Under the pieces are notes generated by a model. The model worked only from the letters and a program-made list of their open reading frames with translations, was not told where the DNA came from and searched no databases. 64,000 bases of DNA from Anopheles merus (lineage: Eukaryota > Arthropoda > Insecta > Diptera > Culicidae), in NCBI RefSeq assembly GCF_017562075.2, contig NC_054085.1, positions 31,993,039-32,057,038 of the forward strand. The letters run 5' to 3'. Position 1 is the stretch's first letter. Each line of letters starts with the position of its first letter. The translations under genes were made by a program, and so were the position numbers. Below are positions 1-12,492 of this stretch, piece by piece.

Positions 1-1954
1 AAACAGTAAATATTGACGATAGAGAACCATGGCACACTGTGGCTTCACAGACACAGTTGCGGTGCGAAGGACAAAAGCAGGCAAAAGCGAAACAGATGCC
101 CTTGAGAAAAAAACGATGCAGCAAACCAGAGGGACAATGCACCCGCCACTGTCCAGTATCATCTGTTCTCTCTGTCTCTCCCCCCCCCCCTACACTAATA
201 CTGCAGAAGTTACAAAGTCACACTACAAAGGGCTAGACCGATAGGATGCATAGGGCGTTTGTATAACGGTGACAGGAGCGCGAGCCCATCGGCACTGCAG
301 AAGCAAACAGGCACAACGAGCACGAGCCAGTGGCAGTGGTCGCAGAACGCAGAACAAGCGGCTCAAGTATTGAACGGCAGCACATCAACGCGTCGCATCC
401 AGGTGTGCCGTGCCCGCCCGTACAGTGTGAACAAGTGAACAAGTGGCTGCGTCCGGAGGGAGTGCATCAGCCGCGCGCAGCCAAAGTGTCAGTGAATGCG
501 ACGGGAAGGAGCAATTGAGCGACAAAAAGCAGCAACAACTCAACCCATCACCACCACCACCACCAGCGCCTGGTAGCGCCCGTGGTGATCATACGTTAAA
601 CGTTTCCAAGTGTAGCGCTACACACGGGTGTGTTGTGATGAAACGTTGCGCAGCGCGGCAACAGTAGCGACAAAACAAGAGTTTGCTAGCTTAAGAGAGT
701 ATTTGGGTTAACTACTTTAATCTACCTATGAATTAAGTTTTTCATTTTTTAGTCGTTAAACCTCGTTAAAACATGCAAACGCACGAGCAAATGTTTTCGA
801 ACGCTGGCGAATTCATTCCACTAATGTGTCTTAAGTCAATGCCTGAACAAAACCAAAACACATACGCCTACGGTCCCATTCGCCATTCACTCACTCACAC
901 CGCATTCGCTGTCCCATTTCATCTTCTTTTATGTGCATTTACGGCATTGCATCTGCTTGCAAGCAGCAGCAGCATCAGCAAGAGAAGGGGGAGCAAAATA
1001 TTACAACAAATCACATTCCAGTCACTCTCATTCCACCTGCACCTGAATGTTCTCTTGTTTTACTGTTACTGTCTTTGGTTTTGCCTTCTCGTTTCACTCT
1101 GTATCTTATGTCTGTCTGTCTCTTTCTCGTTGCAAAACAAAAAAACACACACTGTATGTTGCTGTTATCGATGTTGTTACTGTTGGTTGCATGAGGCATA
1201 GAAGGAGTTACTGCGAAAGTTGGAGAAACTGCGTCCTTTTTCTTCAATGTGGCTCACTAAATTGTTCCCCAGTTTTTTGTTTCGTTTTGTTTCATTGCAT
1301 TATTGTTTTTTTTTTCAATTCTTCTAAAGAACCGTAGCAATTGATAAAACTGCTCTAGCAACCGTGGCCTGCCTTGATTGTTGCGTTAGCCCTTTTGGAC
1401 GCCATTGGAGCAACAACCACCAAAAACAAAACAAAACAAAAACTCCGGCAGCATGATGAAACATCATTCTCGAGTGTCTCTATCAGTCACACGTCTCGCC
1501 GGCTTTTGGAAAACACTAGCGCATCTAGCTGGTGCGTTGGGGAGACAGAAGCAAACAAACAACGTGTTTTCATTGCTTGGGAGCCCATACTGACCCGTGT
1601 GGATTGTTTTTGTGTTCGGTGTTTTAGTTTGGTTCGATGATCTGAGTGTGCTTCTGTGGAAGGAGATGCAAACGGAACCAGCTTCTGCGCAAACGCATTA
1701 GCCATTGTACTGTGGATTACTGCTGTACAAAACAAAAGAATATTCTTTTTTTGTTTGTTTGTCTAGCTGGTTCCTCTGGTCTCCCTCGAAGTGAAGAATC
1801 ATGGAACAATGATTATGCAAATAAAACAAATAAAAATTATAATGAAAAGACTGACTTAGTAGACCCGCAGTTGAACGCGCAACACACCTACCCCGCTAAT
1901 TCGCGAACACACAACACTCACGTGGGGAAGGGAAAAAGGAAAAAGAAAGAAAGA

Positions 1955-1975
1955 GATAGAGAGAGAGAGAGAGAG
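1955..1975. repeat. (GA)n microsatellite
   Basis: A GA dinucleotide run with one early interruption, downstream of A-rich sequence. GA tracts of this kind can bind GAGA factor in flies. No function is shown here. Confidence 0.85.
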
Positions 1976-3595
1976 CAACCGAAAGCGATGAAAAAACAAT
2001 GTAGCTAGCAAGAGTATAAACAATAACCCATTATCTACCGTGGGTGTTTTTTAAAGCCCATCACTATTGAGTATTTAGCAAAAACAGGAGAGGGCCGAGA
2101 TTTCGAGTGCGTGCTGGCAACACGACGGGCAAGTTCGTCGTCTACGCTGCGCACATGCAATCACGCTGCCCCAGGCCTGATGCACGCTTCAACCTTGAAA
2201 GCATCGGAGAGTATTAGATGGGGAGGGTTTAAAAATGCAACCCCCATCAATTCATGCATCGCGCCTGCACCCTCAGCACTTAGCAATCATAGCAATAACG
2301 TTTGATCTCGTTGCGTGCGCGTTATGAAGCGCGTTTGTGCATTTTTGTTTTGTTTTTTTTTTTTTGGACTGCGTTCCCTGAGACACAGCTTAACAGGTGA
2401 CCTTCAACTCGAACGACGATGGGACGTTAGAGTTCTTTATTGATGGGCCGCCTTTGCAGCAACGGTGGTCGCAAAGTAACGGCATGAGAGATGGAAAACC
2501 TCCAAACACATTTCTCATTTTGTCGCTTTGCACGATGGGCTCCCAAACAATGAACACATACTGGAGGGGGGGGGGAGAGAGAAGAGAAAACGAATCACCA
2601 GAAGACTGGGTAAACATTAAAAGTAAATGATTAACGTTTAAAAACAAAACACGGGAAAATAGCATGCATTGAAACACAAACAAACAAAAGCATATTCGAC
2701 CCTCAAAAAAACGACGACGAGCTACGTACGTTTAACTGTGTCTAATAAGGAGTAAAAAAACACTGCAGGAGAAGGTTGGGAAACACTCTCTCCTGTTTCG
2801 TTTTTGAATGGAAATATTTGTTATATATTGACAGTACGGCAATGCTACTGATATCAGCGCAAAAGTGATTAAAACGGTGTAGAGGGAAAAACTAAACCAA
2901 CCAAATCTATGCGGACACAGAGAAAACACACACACACACAAACACACAAGTTAAAAGCATAAAAAGGAGAAAGCAAACTGCAACAAAAAACAAAACAGAG
3001 ATAAAAAAACACACAAGCCAAAGGCAACCTACAATCATCGATACTTAAGTAGCCCTTTTAAGTGTCAAACAAGCGCAAAACAAGACGAACAAAAACTGAT
3101 GCAACAATGTGAATGCCGTGACAGTAGGGGAAAACAAAACGCGAACGTTACTAAAACACCTAAAAATCAGATGTAAAAACTGGATGTGTTTGTGTGCAAC
3201 GGTCGCGAACAAAAAGGTGAAGCAACTAAAAAAAAAAACAAAAAAACAAACAAACCCAAGGCCTAAGCTAACAAGAACAAAACACACAATTGCATACACA
3301 TTGGAGGCTTGTCAACAAAGTGAAGCACACAAACACACCCCTAAAACGGTTCGCAAACAAGCAGCAGCAGCAAAAAAAAAACAATGTAAATGCGAGATAC
3401 GAGATAACAAGAGGATAGCAAAAGATGAGAGGACAATTGTTGCAATGGTGTGAAAAGGGCAACCCAGGCAGTCGGGTAGAAAAACAGAAAAAAGAGAGGG
3501 AGCGAGAAAAAGAGAGCAAAGCAAAAAGGGAAAGAGAGTACGAGTAACAAGGCAATGGCAACTGGAAAAGAAAACATATAAACTAATTTAGATAT

Positions 3596-3720
3596 AATAA
3601 ATATATTAAAATAAAAATACGAAGAAAAAAAAACAAACAAACAAACAAACATTACTTTCGATGGTTTGATTTCGTTGTTATTGGTTTTTCATGTTTTTGT
3701 TTTGTTGTTGTTGTTTTTTT
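3596..3720 (+). terminator. Candidate polyadenylation region
   Basis: Two AATAAA hexamers (3596-3601 and 3610-3615) are followed 45-100 bases later by a T- and GT-rich stretch (about 3660-3720). This is the order of elements in an animal cleavage and polyadenylation site. The spacing to the GT-rich part is longer than usual, and hexamers are common in AT-rich DNA. No upstream coding gene was identified, so this is weak support for a transcript ending here. Confidence 0.25.
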
Positions 3721-3905
3721 TTTCGAAAAAAAAACCTTTTTTTCTCTTCTCTTTCGAAACAACCAAAACGCTGGACGAAGGAACGGGTAAAAAAATGCCG
3801 GTCGCCTCAAAATCAAACAGGCAAAAAGGAAGGGAAAGTCGAGCTTTACTTTGTAAATTATGATTTTGTTTTTCTCCGAGCCCATAAGCATAACTTTCGA
3901 AGGGA

Positions 3906-3916
3906 GGGGGGGGGGG
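3906..3916. repeat. G11 homopolymer
   Basis: An uninterrupted run of eleven G. It is one of four long G or C runs in the window. Confidence 0.8.
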
Positions 3917-4257
3917 CTAAATGTTCCTCTTGTACTGCCGCTTCCACCACCATCACCACCAACCACTCTTCCCTCTCCCCCACCAAACATCAATAGTAGC
4001 AACGCGTACAGTAGACGCACTGGAGTCATCTCATACCTCGCACGGTTGCCCGGCGAAATGGGCTGTTTTTTGTGCCGCCTTGCCGAACTGTCCACTCAAA
4101 TGCACTCTTCTGCGGGTTTATTTTTGTTCTCTTTCTATCCTTTGCCGCTCGTTTCCATACCACGTACCACGCACCCAGCATGCCCAACACCACTGTATTA
4201 AAAGCACCAGCACAATGCATATGTTTGTACTGTACTCACTGTATTTCGCATTACATC

Positions 4258-4281
4258 CCACCACCACCACCACCACCACCA
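4258..4281. repeat. (CCA)8 microsatellite
   Basis: Eight perfect CCA units. No long open frame with coding character surrounds it, so it is unlikely to encode a proline or histidine run. Confidence 0.85.
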
Positions 4282-4674
4282 CTTACCAACACAATATCAC
4301 CACCGACCGAGACAATGATTGTGCAGATACGAACGAATGAGAAAACAAACACGAATGAGAGGCAAACGAATGTGTCGAAAATTTAAACGGGAGCATCGAG
4401 GCTCGTGGCTTTACGGCTGAAGTATAATGGGATGGAGAGAACACACTTCACACTTTCGTACAAAAGTAGCACGTAACGGCAGCTTCACTAAACTCCGATA
4501 AGCTTCGATGGGTTGTTGTGCTGTGGTGAAGCAAAGCTGCATTCCGAACATAACACAGTCGACGTGGAAAAGTCCCACCAAAGGGTAGATTGGAGGGGAC
4601 TGTAGTAGCACAATATGCAACGCAGCAAACACACTGGAGGAAGAAACAGGATCGGCGTGCAACACTGAATGTGC

Positions 4675-4689
4675 GTGTGTGTGTGTGTG
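4675..4689. repeat. (GT)n short microsatellite
   Basis: About seven GT units just upstream of the putative splice donor at 4762. Confidence 0.75.
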
Positions 4690-4758
4690 AGTGGTTTCTA
4701 TGTGTACTTCGATCGGTAGAGAATGGCTGATGGTGCTCTTCACGGCGGGGAATTATGA

Positions 4759-4768
4759 CGGGTAAGTG
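4759..4768 (+). other. Candidate 5' splice site
   Basis: The sequence ACGG|GTAAGTG matches the GTAAGT donor consensus, with the cut before 4762. Sequence to the left is CA- and GC-richer, while sequence to the right (4770-4870) becomes strongly AT-rich, as expected across an exon-intron border. A short open frame from an ATG at 4700, with an in-frame stop shortly upstream (4688), reaches the donor. Its roughly 20 codons are not recognisable. GTRAGT hexamers are expected about thirty times per strand by chance in 64 kb, so only the coincidence with the composition break gives weight. Confidence 0.3.
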
Positions 4769-5841
4769 CAATGTTTAGTATTATAATCTTTCATTAATGT
4801 TTATATTATTACTTAATTTGTTTAAAATTTTATGAGAATTGAAAATTATTTAAAAAGGCGTATATTTCATGAACATGACTTTTAAATTGGGTAAAACAAA
4901 ACACAGTTTGTTTGAAGCAAACAGAGTACCACTGTAGGTGTTTCTACGGCCTACTCCGTCTCGTGGACTGTAGTCAGAAAGGGGAGCAGTAATCCCGAGC
5001 AAATGCCTTGAAAAAGGCTGGTACCTTAATGCAACTTTCCTCCTATTTAACTACGTATTTTACCAAAGAAGTCTTGCCACTCATTATGAGAATCGAATTT
5101 CCCAAGAAGAGCAATGCTCACAAAGTACTTGGAGAAGAACTGCTTATTGTCACTGGAATTTTAACTCGATTCATTTGTGATTTCTGGGGGGTTCTTATCA
5201 GGAGCCTACAACCATATTTGCTCTTCTTGACGTTCGCTGATTAAATATTAAGAAAATTGAAATGTTCTTCAAATTTACCATAAAACCCTAAAGCCCTTCA
5301 ATGTAGGGTTTTTTTACTCGTTCAAACACCAATTTAGTGTTTATCTTCATATTGTTACACAGTTGATGGTGAAAATATTTATAGAAACTCTGGTAATGCA
5401 AACACTCTGCGAGCTCTGACCGCTACCCAAAATTCCACGAACGCACCTTCCTCAGGGACTGCGTTCATCTTCAAATGCCTTTTCCGAAGAAATTGGCTTG
5501 CGTGCCAAACACAGCCGAATGTTGATGTTGAGCTGACAAACGCATAAAGACTTTCTCCATTATTGCTTTTATGGTTTCCTGGAATGTGACGATGTTTGGC
5601 AGCGGAATCAAGGACATCAAAAACTCAAAAAAAAAAATAATACTCCCATAAACAATGGTGGCTGTGTTACTCTCGTGTATGCCTAACGATTAAAGATATA
5701 ACATTGTTTCCTTGCCCTTTGATGGCAGCAGAAATGATCCCTCCAATCACGCGACCACCTTCCCCTATAATGAACTACAGCATTTTTATTCTTACCATCG
5801 TTGTAAACCCCACACCCCAAAAACCGCTGTCAACCCATAAA

Positions 5842-5849
5842 TGACGTCA
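5842..5849. promoter_or_regulatory. Perfect CRE palindrome
   Basis: TGACGTCA, the full cAMP-response-element palindrome bound by CREB/ATF bZIP proteins. This is a single site in a GC-richer block with no linked gene. Confidence 0.3.
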
Positions 5850-7103
5850 ACAGGTTTAATTGATTCAATTAGTTTTCCCAAACGCTGCCCGCTGTCGTCA
5901 TTTTCAAACCTCCACAACGAACGAACGGTTGCGCTCAAAACGGTCGGACCTCCGAAGCCCGAAAAACCCGCAACACCCCCATTTACACGCTGAAGCGTCC
6001 CATCATCAGAGATCGTTCTCGACCGTTCTCCACCGTTGTTGCGATGGCGAATCATTTTGCGCTGCAAAACATGCCTGCCAGCACAGCGGAAGGGGGCGTC
6101 ATTGGCAAGCGTTTCTTGGTGTTGAATTGTGCTCTCGACCTTTCTTCTCCCCCGCGTTGGTCCGCGTTTGCGTGCGTGGTGGTGAGTGAGGCACCGTACA
6201 AAGAGCAAAGGACTTCCGCAACCAGACGCGCTAAACGAGCGGTACACGAACGACGGTCGGGAGACGTACTGATGAGAAGAGGGCGTTGGAGCGAAACAGC
6301 CCATTTCGGGGAGTCTAAAAATAGCACCAAACTTACCCTTTCGGTTGCACACCTTTTTGAGGTGGGATGGGGAAGGGGTTTTGGGTTTTACCTGCTGTAA
6401 GATGCAGGGTTTGCACGGTGCCAAACAGCTGAAGGTATGGAGTTTACTAATGATTGGCGGCACACAAAACGAATCCAAGCTTTTTATGTGTTACATTTAG
6501 AAACAATTTTGGAATATTGGTTTGGAGATTAATAACGTTTCTCATTGATCTAAACAGCTTTGATTTTGATGCCTTATTTGGGATTTTAGTAGATTTAGTA
6601 ACTATTATTATTATTCGGATGATATTTTACTATGCAGAATTCAATATTAGGATGCAAATGCATTCTTTACTTCATATCGAATTGTAAATTAGCTCTCATT
6701 CAATACTATTTTATTTATTCAATTTGTCTTCCAAAAAAACATCACATTATTCTAATCAATTCTAAATTCTAAATTATTTTAATGAACATTAAACATTAAA
6801 GAACATGCTTTAAGCATCGTTATTATTATAGAATGTAAAAACAAACTCTTCCATTTCTCCGCCAGTTTCCGATACGATTTGACTCACCAAACCCTGTATC
6901 AATTCCACCCTGAACCTTAGTGGGGCTGAAACTTCTCCCCCAATATGTACACTCAAGAAAGTTTGTTCTCCTTCGCCGCCTGGTGGTAACGCGGGTAAAG
7001 CTGAAACGCTCAGCAATGTGAACGTGTGGGATCGCGATGAAGTGTGTTTTTGGTTGGAACCGTGCGCTCGGGAAGGCACGTACGAGATTTCACACAACTT
7101 CAA

Positions 7104-7104
<1 letters not shown>

Positions 7105-7148
<44 letters not shown>
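7105..7148. repeat. (CA)22 microsatellite
   Basis: Twenty-two perfect CA units, the longest uninterrupted dinucleotide run of the CA type here and likely to be length-polymorphic. Confidence 0.95.
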
Positions 7149-7149
<1 letters not shown>

Positions 7150-8026
7150 TTTCTCGTCAAACAACATGGTTGCCCGGGCGCCGTACACCTTGCTGCGCCA
7201 TTCACGCGAGCGCAGCAAAAAGCACAAAAACCATTCCAACCATTTCGATTAATCTTTAACTAAGCATTTCCCGTGTCGTGTCTTTTGTTGCTTGCTCCTG
7301 GTGCCATTCCCACACAAGCCGTGCCGTACCTGCTGCTGGGCTAGCTTTCCGACTGTGACTAGCTTCGCGTTTTCGTACAACTGACCCAACCGTTCGGTGC
7401 CGCTTGACTTTGGTTGACTGGATGGGCCAGGTTAAGGCAGTGCCATCTATTTCTTTCCGAGCCAGGGCAGAAACAGGGCCTGTGTGGGGAGGGAGTTTAG
7501 AGCCTATTTCTAGCATTGCACATGAGCTTCCCATGGTGCCGGCCCGTTACACTATTTGCCACCCTTGCATACTTGAGCAGCTCGCTGGGACGGGCCGGGA
7601 TTTTCGGGAAACGGTTCGCCCCGGAGCTCCCCTCACGACTGTTGACTTGATAAAAGTATTTTATTTCACTGCTGAGCTCCTAGCACGCTGGAAAGGGAAC
7701 CACTGCACGGGAAAACACGTTGCCTGACGACGCTGACGCCTGACGGACCAAGCGCTTGGCTAGCGTTGCATGCGCCCGCTCGCTATATTTACACACGCGA
7801 GCTATATTTACCGAAATAACTATCGAAATGATTATTTTTATTTTGCATTCTGGCCCTGCCACTAATAAGTGTTATCAATTTTGATGCTCGATGTAGATTT
7901 TTCAACAACGGTTCTTTGGGGGAGTAGGGAAACTCACCTCCGAAACAAAAGGGGGCCAACACAAGCGTCACCGTGTATCGCGCGCGTACGAGCCCCGCCA
8001 ATGTGCACGAACAGTTACGCCTTGCT

Positions 8027-8038
8027 GCTGACGTCAGC
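8027..8038. promoter_or_regulatory. 12-bp palindrome containing a CRE
   Basis: GCTGACGTCAGC is a perfect 12-bp palindrome whose core (8029-8036) is the CREB/ATF site TGACGTCA. Confidence 0.3.
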
Positions 8039-8780
8039 GGTGGCCGAATGGGAACTCGAAACCGGTGGCGTTCCGTGGCGCTAGTACATGTTTTTACCGA
8101 TGGCTGCCATTTAGAGGAGTCTTTTGGGGTAACGCACGGCCCGACCGAAATGAGCTTCGGGCACGCGATAGCTCTATCCGGTCTGCAGATAATCGCAATT
8201 ACGCCGAACGCACGCACTTACCGTGCCCGAAACGATGCTCAACACGGCGACCAAGATCCTGGGATAGATTCACCGTCCACCCGTCCACTGGCTGCAAGTG
8301 AATTTTATCGCACACGAACGGTGTAAGCCCCCGACCCGCTGAAAGTCCAAACGAAACAATAACAAGTAAACAACAACAGCAACAACAGCTCCAACGCTTG
8401 AGCACACACTGAAAGCGAACACACAAACAAACCAAACGCTTTGTGCGAGAACAAAGAACTACACGGCGCAAGGCTTCCCAAAAGGGTGCATTCACTTTTG
8501 AAGTCCGAATTCTCTGTTGCGTCGGTGTGGCGCTGCCCGCTGCCCAAAGTTTCGCGCAAAGCTTGCAGCTATCGAGCGAACATCAAAGCACGGCTGTTGC
8601 GTCGAAGGTCCTTCAAACCGGGTGCGCTATGTTTTGTTAGCTCAAACTCCTCATCTTTACGTGTTTCGGCAGCTCCCGTTTTTTTGCTTCTTTGTTTGTG
8701 AACTGGAGAGTCAATCAGGTCTGTTAGGAAAGAGTTCATTTTGGGCCCGCCAGCATACGCTGATTAAATAGTGTTGGATT

Positions 8781-9330
8781 TGTGTAGATGGACATGCCAA
8801 CCATTGGACTGGGGAGTAAAAAAATGGGGAAGTTATTATAGGTTCAGGTCATCACGGTCTACAATTACAAGTGATTATACCTGACTCTTACGAAACGAGC
8901 AAACATTAATTACTTCCAATTTGGTAGAAAACTGCTCGATAACGTGGAGTTCATACAGTTTTGGGGAGCTAGCAAAGAGGACCTATATTTCCAAACACCA
9001 TTAATGGTTGGTGGTTAAACTTATCGCTATCATGGATTTGAAATCAATTCCGGTAGAAGTTGGTAGAGGTTCTCATTCAGCGTACGTATTCTAAATCTGA
9101 GATTAAATCTGAATTGTGGTCTGGTAGCTACCTAGGAGCCTATATCAGTGCTCTGCGACACACATTAAACCTGTCTGGGGAATGAACATTGGATCTCAGG
9201 CGGTTTCAATGGCTCAACACTTTATCCGGAGATATCAAGAACTTGAGTAACATGCAAGATTTGATTAAACGTATGTAGTAATAGTTGTACATGTAAAACC
9301 AACTCTATAACGTGTAATATATGAAGTTGG
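8781..9330. other. AT-rich flank of an RTE fragment, unassigned
   Basis: AT-rich sequence with no frame longer than chance and no similarity I recognise to the other repeats in the window. Its composition matches the transposon-bearing patches, so it may be older, unrecognisable repeat. Confidence 0.4.
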
Positions 9331-9956
9331 TCTGTGAACGCACTTTTGAAGTTGTCGCAGAATTCACCTATCTAGGGTCAAAGGTCAGCAACGACAATAA
9401 AATGGTAGCTGAGTTGCGCGCAAGGATGCTGGCTGCCAACCGGTCATTCTACAGCCTGAAAAATCAGTCTACCTCAATGAACCTGTTGCGACGAACGAAG
9501 TTGGGACTATATAGTACCTATATAGTACCGGTACTCACATACGCCTCTGAGACATGGACACTGTCCAAATCTGACGAAACCCTCTTAGCCGAGTTCGAGA
9601 GAAAGAAGCTCAGAAGGATACTTGACCCCGAATGTGGGGAAGGACAATGGAGAAGGTATGTACGGCGACCTAAGCTACCGTGCAGCGTATCAAGCTCGCC
9701 AGGCACCGGTGGGCTGGCCATGTTATACGCATGGAAACGGACGACCCAACCCGTAAAGTCTTTTGAGGCCGCCCTCAAGGACAGAGGAGACGTGGTAGGC
9801 CCTAACTGAGGTGGCAAGATGGCATGGAGCCGTCCGCCATTAAGGCCGGGATAACGGACTGGCAGACGCGAGACCGAGAGCGGTTTCGGACACTCCTGAA
9901 ACAGGCCAAGACCGAAAAGCGGGTGTAGCGCCAGATAAGTTAGTAAGTAAGTAAGT
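9331..9956 (+). mobile_element. RTE-clade LINE, 3'-end fragment (copy 2)
   Basis: This is a 5'-truncated, decayed copy of the LINE whose long copy lies at 27123-29299. Homology starts at about 9334, at the codons for the GERTFEV-like stretch, and runs to the 3' terminus. An open frame at 9321-9809 preserves the C-terminal region, with motifs such as TYLGSKVSN and YASETWTLSKSD. A deletion of about 26 bases near 9655 and several indels then break the frame, so the GRP-LRW terminal motif appears only in other frames. After the former stop the element ends in a TAAG-type repeat tail (about 9934-9956), as in many RTE elements. No clear target-site duplication was found. Non-functional. Confidence 0.85.
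9934..9956 (+). repeat. (TAAG)n tail of the RTE fragment
   Basis: Tandem TAAG-like tetranucleotides directly after the degenerate terminus of the LINE. They serve as its 3' tail in place of poly(A). Confidence 0.7.
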
Positions 9957-10470
9957 TCTGTTATGGATTGTATAATGACTTGTATAAGTGTGCAGTTGCC
10001 GTCACGATCTTTATCTACACGCGCCTTTTACAAGTTTACAGTCAGCTTCTCCTTAAAGGTTTTTACACACTGTTTGAGACGTCAGAACGACATTCTCTTA
10101 TTGATTTCATTGACTTGTCGGTAACTATTTCAAGACAAATACATTAGGCTCTGTGATATTGAACATTAGTGAATCCACCCGTTAGTTCCACTAGAGCTGA
10201 TCATTCCATGGAGTAACAAATGTTTTTCTTCGAAGGAACTATGTCGGTCGTCTTTAATGTGTGTGTATGACCAGAAGGATCTTCTGAGTGTGGATCGATG
10301 CCACTGCTCGCTCTAAAATTAAGGATAGATACTAAATCTACGTAGTTATTGAACCAATAGATACGCTATCTTTTGTTGGATTTTATATGCATTAATTTCA
10401 TTACAATTTTTATAAGTATAAGTGTCCTTCCACATCATCTTATTTATCACCAATATCAGTGTCTATCTTA
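9957..10470. other. AT-rich spacer between two retroelement fragments
   Basis: I see no gene and no assignable repeat. The stretch separates the RTE fragment from a truncated SINE. Confidence 0.4.
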
Positions 10471-10563
10471 GACTATCCTGCTAGGGTAATCAATAAGTTA
10501 CAATAAGTCTCTACAAGCAGGCGTTGACCGGCAATGGTTGTTGTGCCAAAGAGGAAGAAGATC
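10471..10563 (+). mobile_element. SINE, 3' half only (group A)
   Basis: The sequence from GACTATCCTGCT through GCGTTGACCGGCAATGG and GTTGTGCCAAAGAGGAAGAAG aligns with the 3' half of the complete SINE at 55036-55240. The GAAGAAG end is the usual tail of this family, which I recognise as SINE200-like from Anopheles. The tRNA-related head is absent, so this is a 5'-truncated or eroded copy. Confidence 0.65.
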
Positions 10564-12474
10564 ATCAAGAATCCCTTGCACAGCCGTCAAGTCAAATCGT
10601 TAAGGCTTTAAGAAACATTCAACATGGCTTATAACTAGTAAAGACATATTTATTCAACTGAACTAGCTTGTTCATGCTCATTGGAATGCGTCCATGGCAG
10701 CACAGTTAAGTGAGAGAGCGTTTGTGTAATTCCAAATGATGCAACTTTTTTGAAAGCTTACACTTGTGAAGTTCTTTTATTTTAAAACAACCTTGATTGA
10801 TCATGTCAAATACAGCTTTTAATGCGCCATACCTCAGCCCCGCACAACCGTCGGCCGGTTAAAGTCCCTTGCAAACCGACGCCAACGGACACGTGCCAAC
10901 CTGCAACACCGGCAGCGCAATAAACATCAAACTGTGGGGCCTCTTTCAGCCATGCAACTCCCATCCCATCACACTCGTCGTAAATCTATTACAACCACTT
11001 AGCAAAGCAGCTCCGACAGCGATCCAATTGATCAATGCACGGCCTCGGCGATGGGAATAAAATGCACAACCTGGGAGTTTGAAAAAACCGGGACTCTGAA
11101 AGAAAACGTCCCCACTCTTCCAAAGCTCTAGCACAGGGATGGTACGAAATTCTCATTAGTGTGTTGTGCGCTCCCGCTAATGCCTTTGTTCCCTTAAGTG
11201 TGCCCAAAAGTTTGGTCTGGCGAGGAGCGCGGCATTCCCGGTTATTTACCTTCTGTGCTTTACAACCCACCTGTGGATCTGGTGCCGCCGTGTGGTCGAA
11301 ACTGTGCTGTGCTGTTTTACTACTACAAGGGCCCCCTTCCCAAGGTATGCTGGAAAATGTGCTACATCATCATCGCCACTGTTTAATATGTCCCCGGCGG
11401 CTCATTTTCGAACGCGAACGCGCACTAACATAAACAAGCTAATTTCCCGAACCACCAACCACCACTCTTGCTGCTGCCCTGGGAGCATGAAACGTACGCC
11501 CAGCAATACAAGCTGTGGCCTGTGAAAATGTGAAAGTCATACCCGCAATCCATACTGTTGTTCGTCCCTTGTACGACTGCGAGCGGCACCTACACGTTGA
11601 AACACCTAGGACGCGAAAACATTAAAACTTGTGTGCACGCGTGTACCAGCCCTGCCAGACCGAGATGGGCTTTCTCTCTTTCGTTTCTTCCCTCCAACTG
11701 ATGTATTTTTGAGCGAAAAGGAAAGCCGTAACATGAAGGGAAGTTACATTTGACAGAATATTTACGACCCTTGCGATTCGGAGCGACAGAAAAAGGAGCT
11801 GGACGTCATCCTGAATGTCGGCGTGTCTTGAGGCGCAGGATAAGGTAGCGCAATACGCCACCACCACCAACGCCACCAACCCCCTTTTGACACCCCGTGG
11901 AGAATACCCGCGAAGGGAGCACAAAAGGTCACCACCAGCACGACAGCGGATCGTCACGTTCGGCGTCGTTTTCGGGGGAAGTTTTCTGTGGCCAGTGTCG
12001 AACCAGTGTCGATATTCTTGTCGACTCTGACAACAACACAAAACTAAAACCCCCCACGGGCGGTAAGTAAGCTGTCATGGTGCCAAAGCCTCTCGCTTCG
12101 GTTGCAGTGTAAGTTAAGAGCTCAAGAGGAAGGAACAAAAAAACAGCAAACCAACGCTAGTAGCAGTGCAAAATGGCTTTCAGTCGGTGCTAGATTTTGG
12201 GGCCCCATTTTCCTCATCATAAAAGGGTAACTCCGAAATGCTTCCATGGTTCTTTTAACCAACTTCGGGCGGTTCCAAAATTTGATGACTTTAGCAACTA
12301 ATCGCCCAAACAGCTAATCCAGCAGCAGCTCTCGTGCAGGCGTGTTTCTTTTTGCCTTCCCCTCGAACAAAAAGTTCCCCAAAATGGGGCACGCGACCAG
12401 AATGTTAATGTGACGATGGTTCTGGTACAAAACGGTAGTCGAACAAACGCACGGAATGCTCCTCTTGCTCTCCT

Positions 12475-12492
12475 TCTCTCTCTCTCTCTCTC
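12475..12492. repeat. (CT)n microsatellite
   Basis: Nine perfect CT units extending a longer pyrimidine-rich stretch. Confidence 0.85.

Larger units (their letters stand above)
1..4761 (+). other. UTR-like block, possible long untranslated exon
   Basis: I see no convincing coding frame here. The block has long A-rich stretches on the plus strand (2.6-3.65 kb), interspersed CA, CCA and GA runs and no recognisable transposon. The right edge coincides with a consensus splice donor (GT at 4762), beyond which the sequence turns abruptly AT-rich and intron-like. These traits are usual for long untranslated exons of insect developmental or neural genes, but that is inference. The block may equally be intergenic. 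A poly(A)-site-like arrangement near 3.6 kb argues for transcription ending inside it, which conflicts with one continuous exon reaching 4761, so at most one of the two readings is complete. Confidence 0.25.
4762..8780. other. Non-coding block: AT-rich then GC-richer
   Basis: Nothing gene-like is supported. 4.76-5.75 kb and 6.48-6.85 kb are AT-rich and intron-like. 5.8-6.4 kb and 6.9-8.7 kb are GC-richer, carry a long (CA)n and two perfect TGACGTCA palindromes. A small inverted repeat of the AAACCCT/AGGGTTT type lies at about 5284-5312. Several open frames of 100-228 codons overlap on both strands in the GC-richer part. None shows a recognisable domain. Confidence 0.5.

Noticed and set aside
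5792..6478. Minus-strand frame of 228 codons, the longest outside transposons
   Set aside because: It opens at a TTG, overlaps several open frames on the other strand in a GC-richer block, and shows no domain or sensible composition over its length.
12055..12070. GTAAGT donor after a 5'-UTR-like stretch, and similar donors near 6181, 16310, 17726, 40391, 58173 and 60258
   Set aside because: About thirty such hexamers are expected per strand by chance in 64 kb and these lack a paired acceptor, coding potential or a sharp composition break of the kind at 4762.
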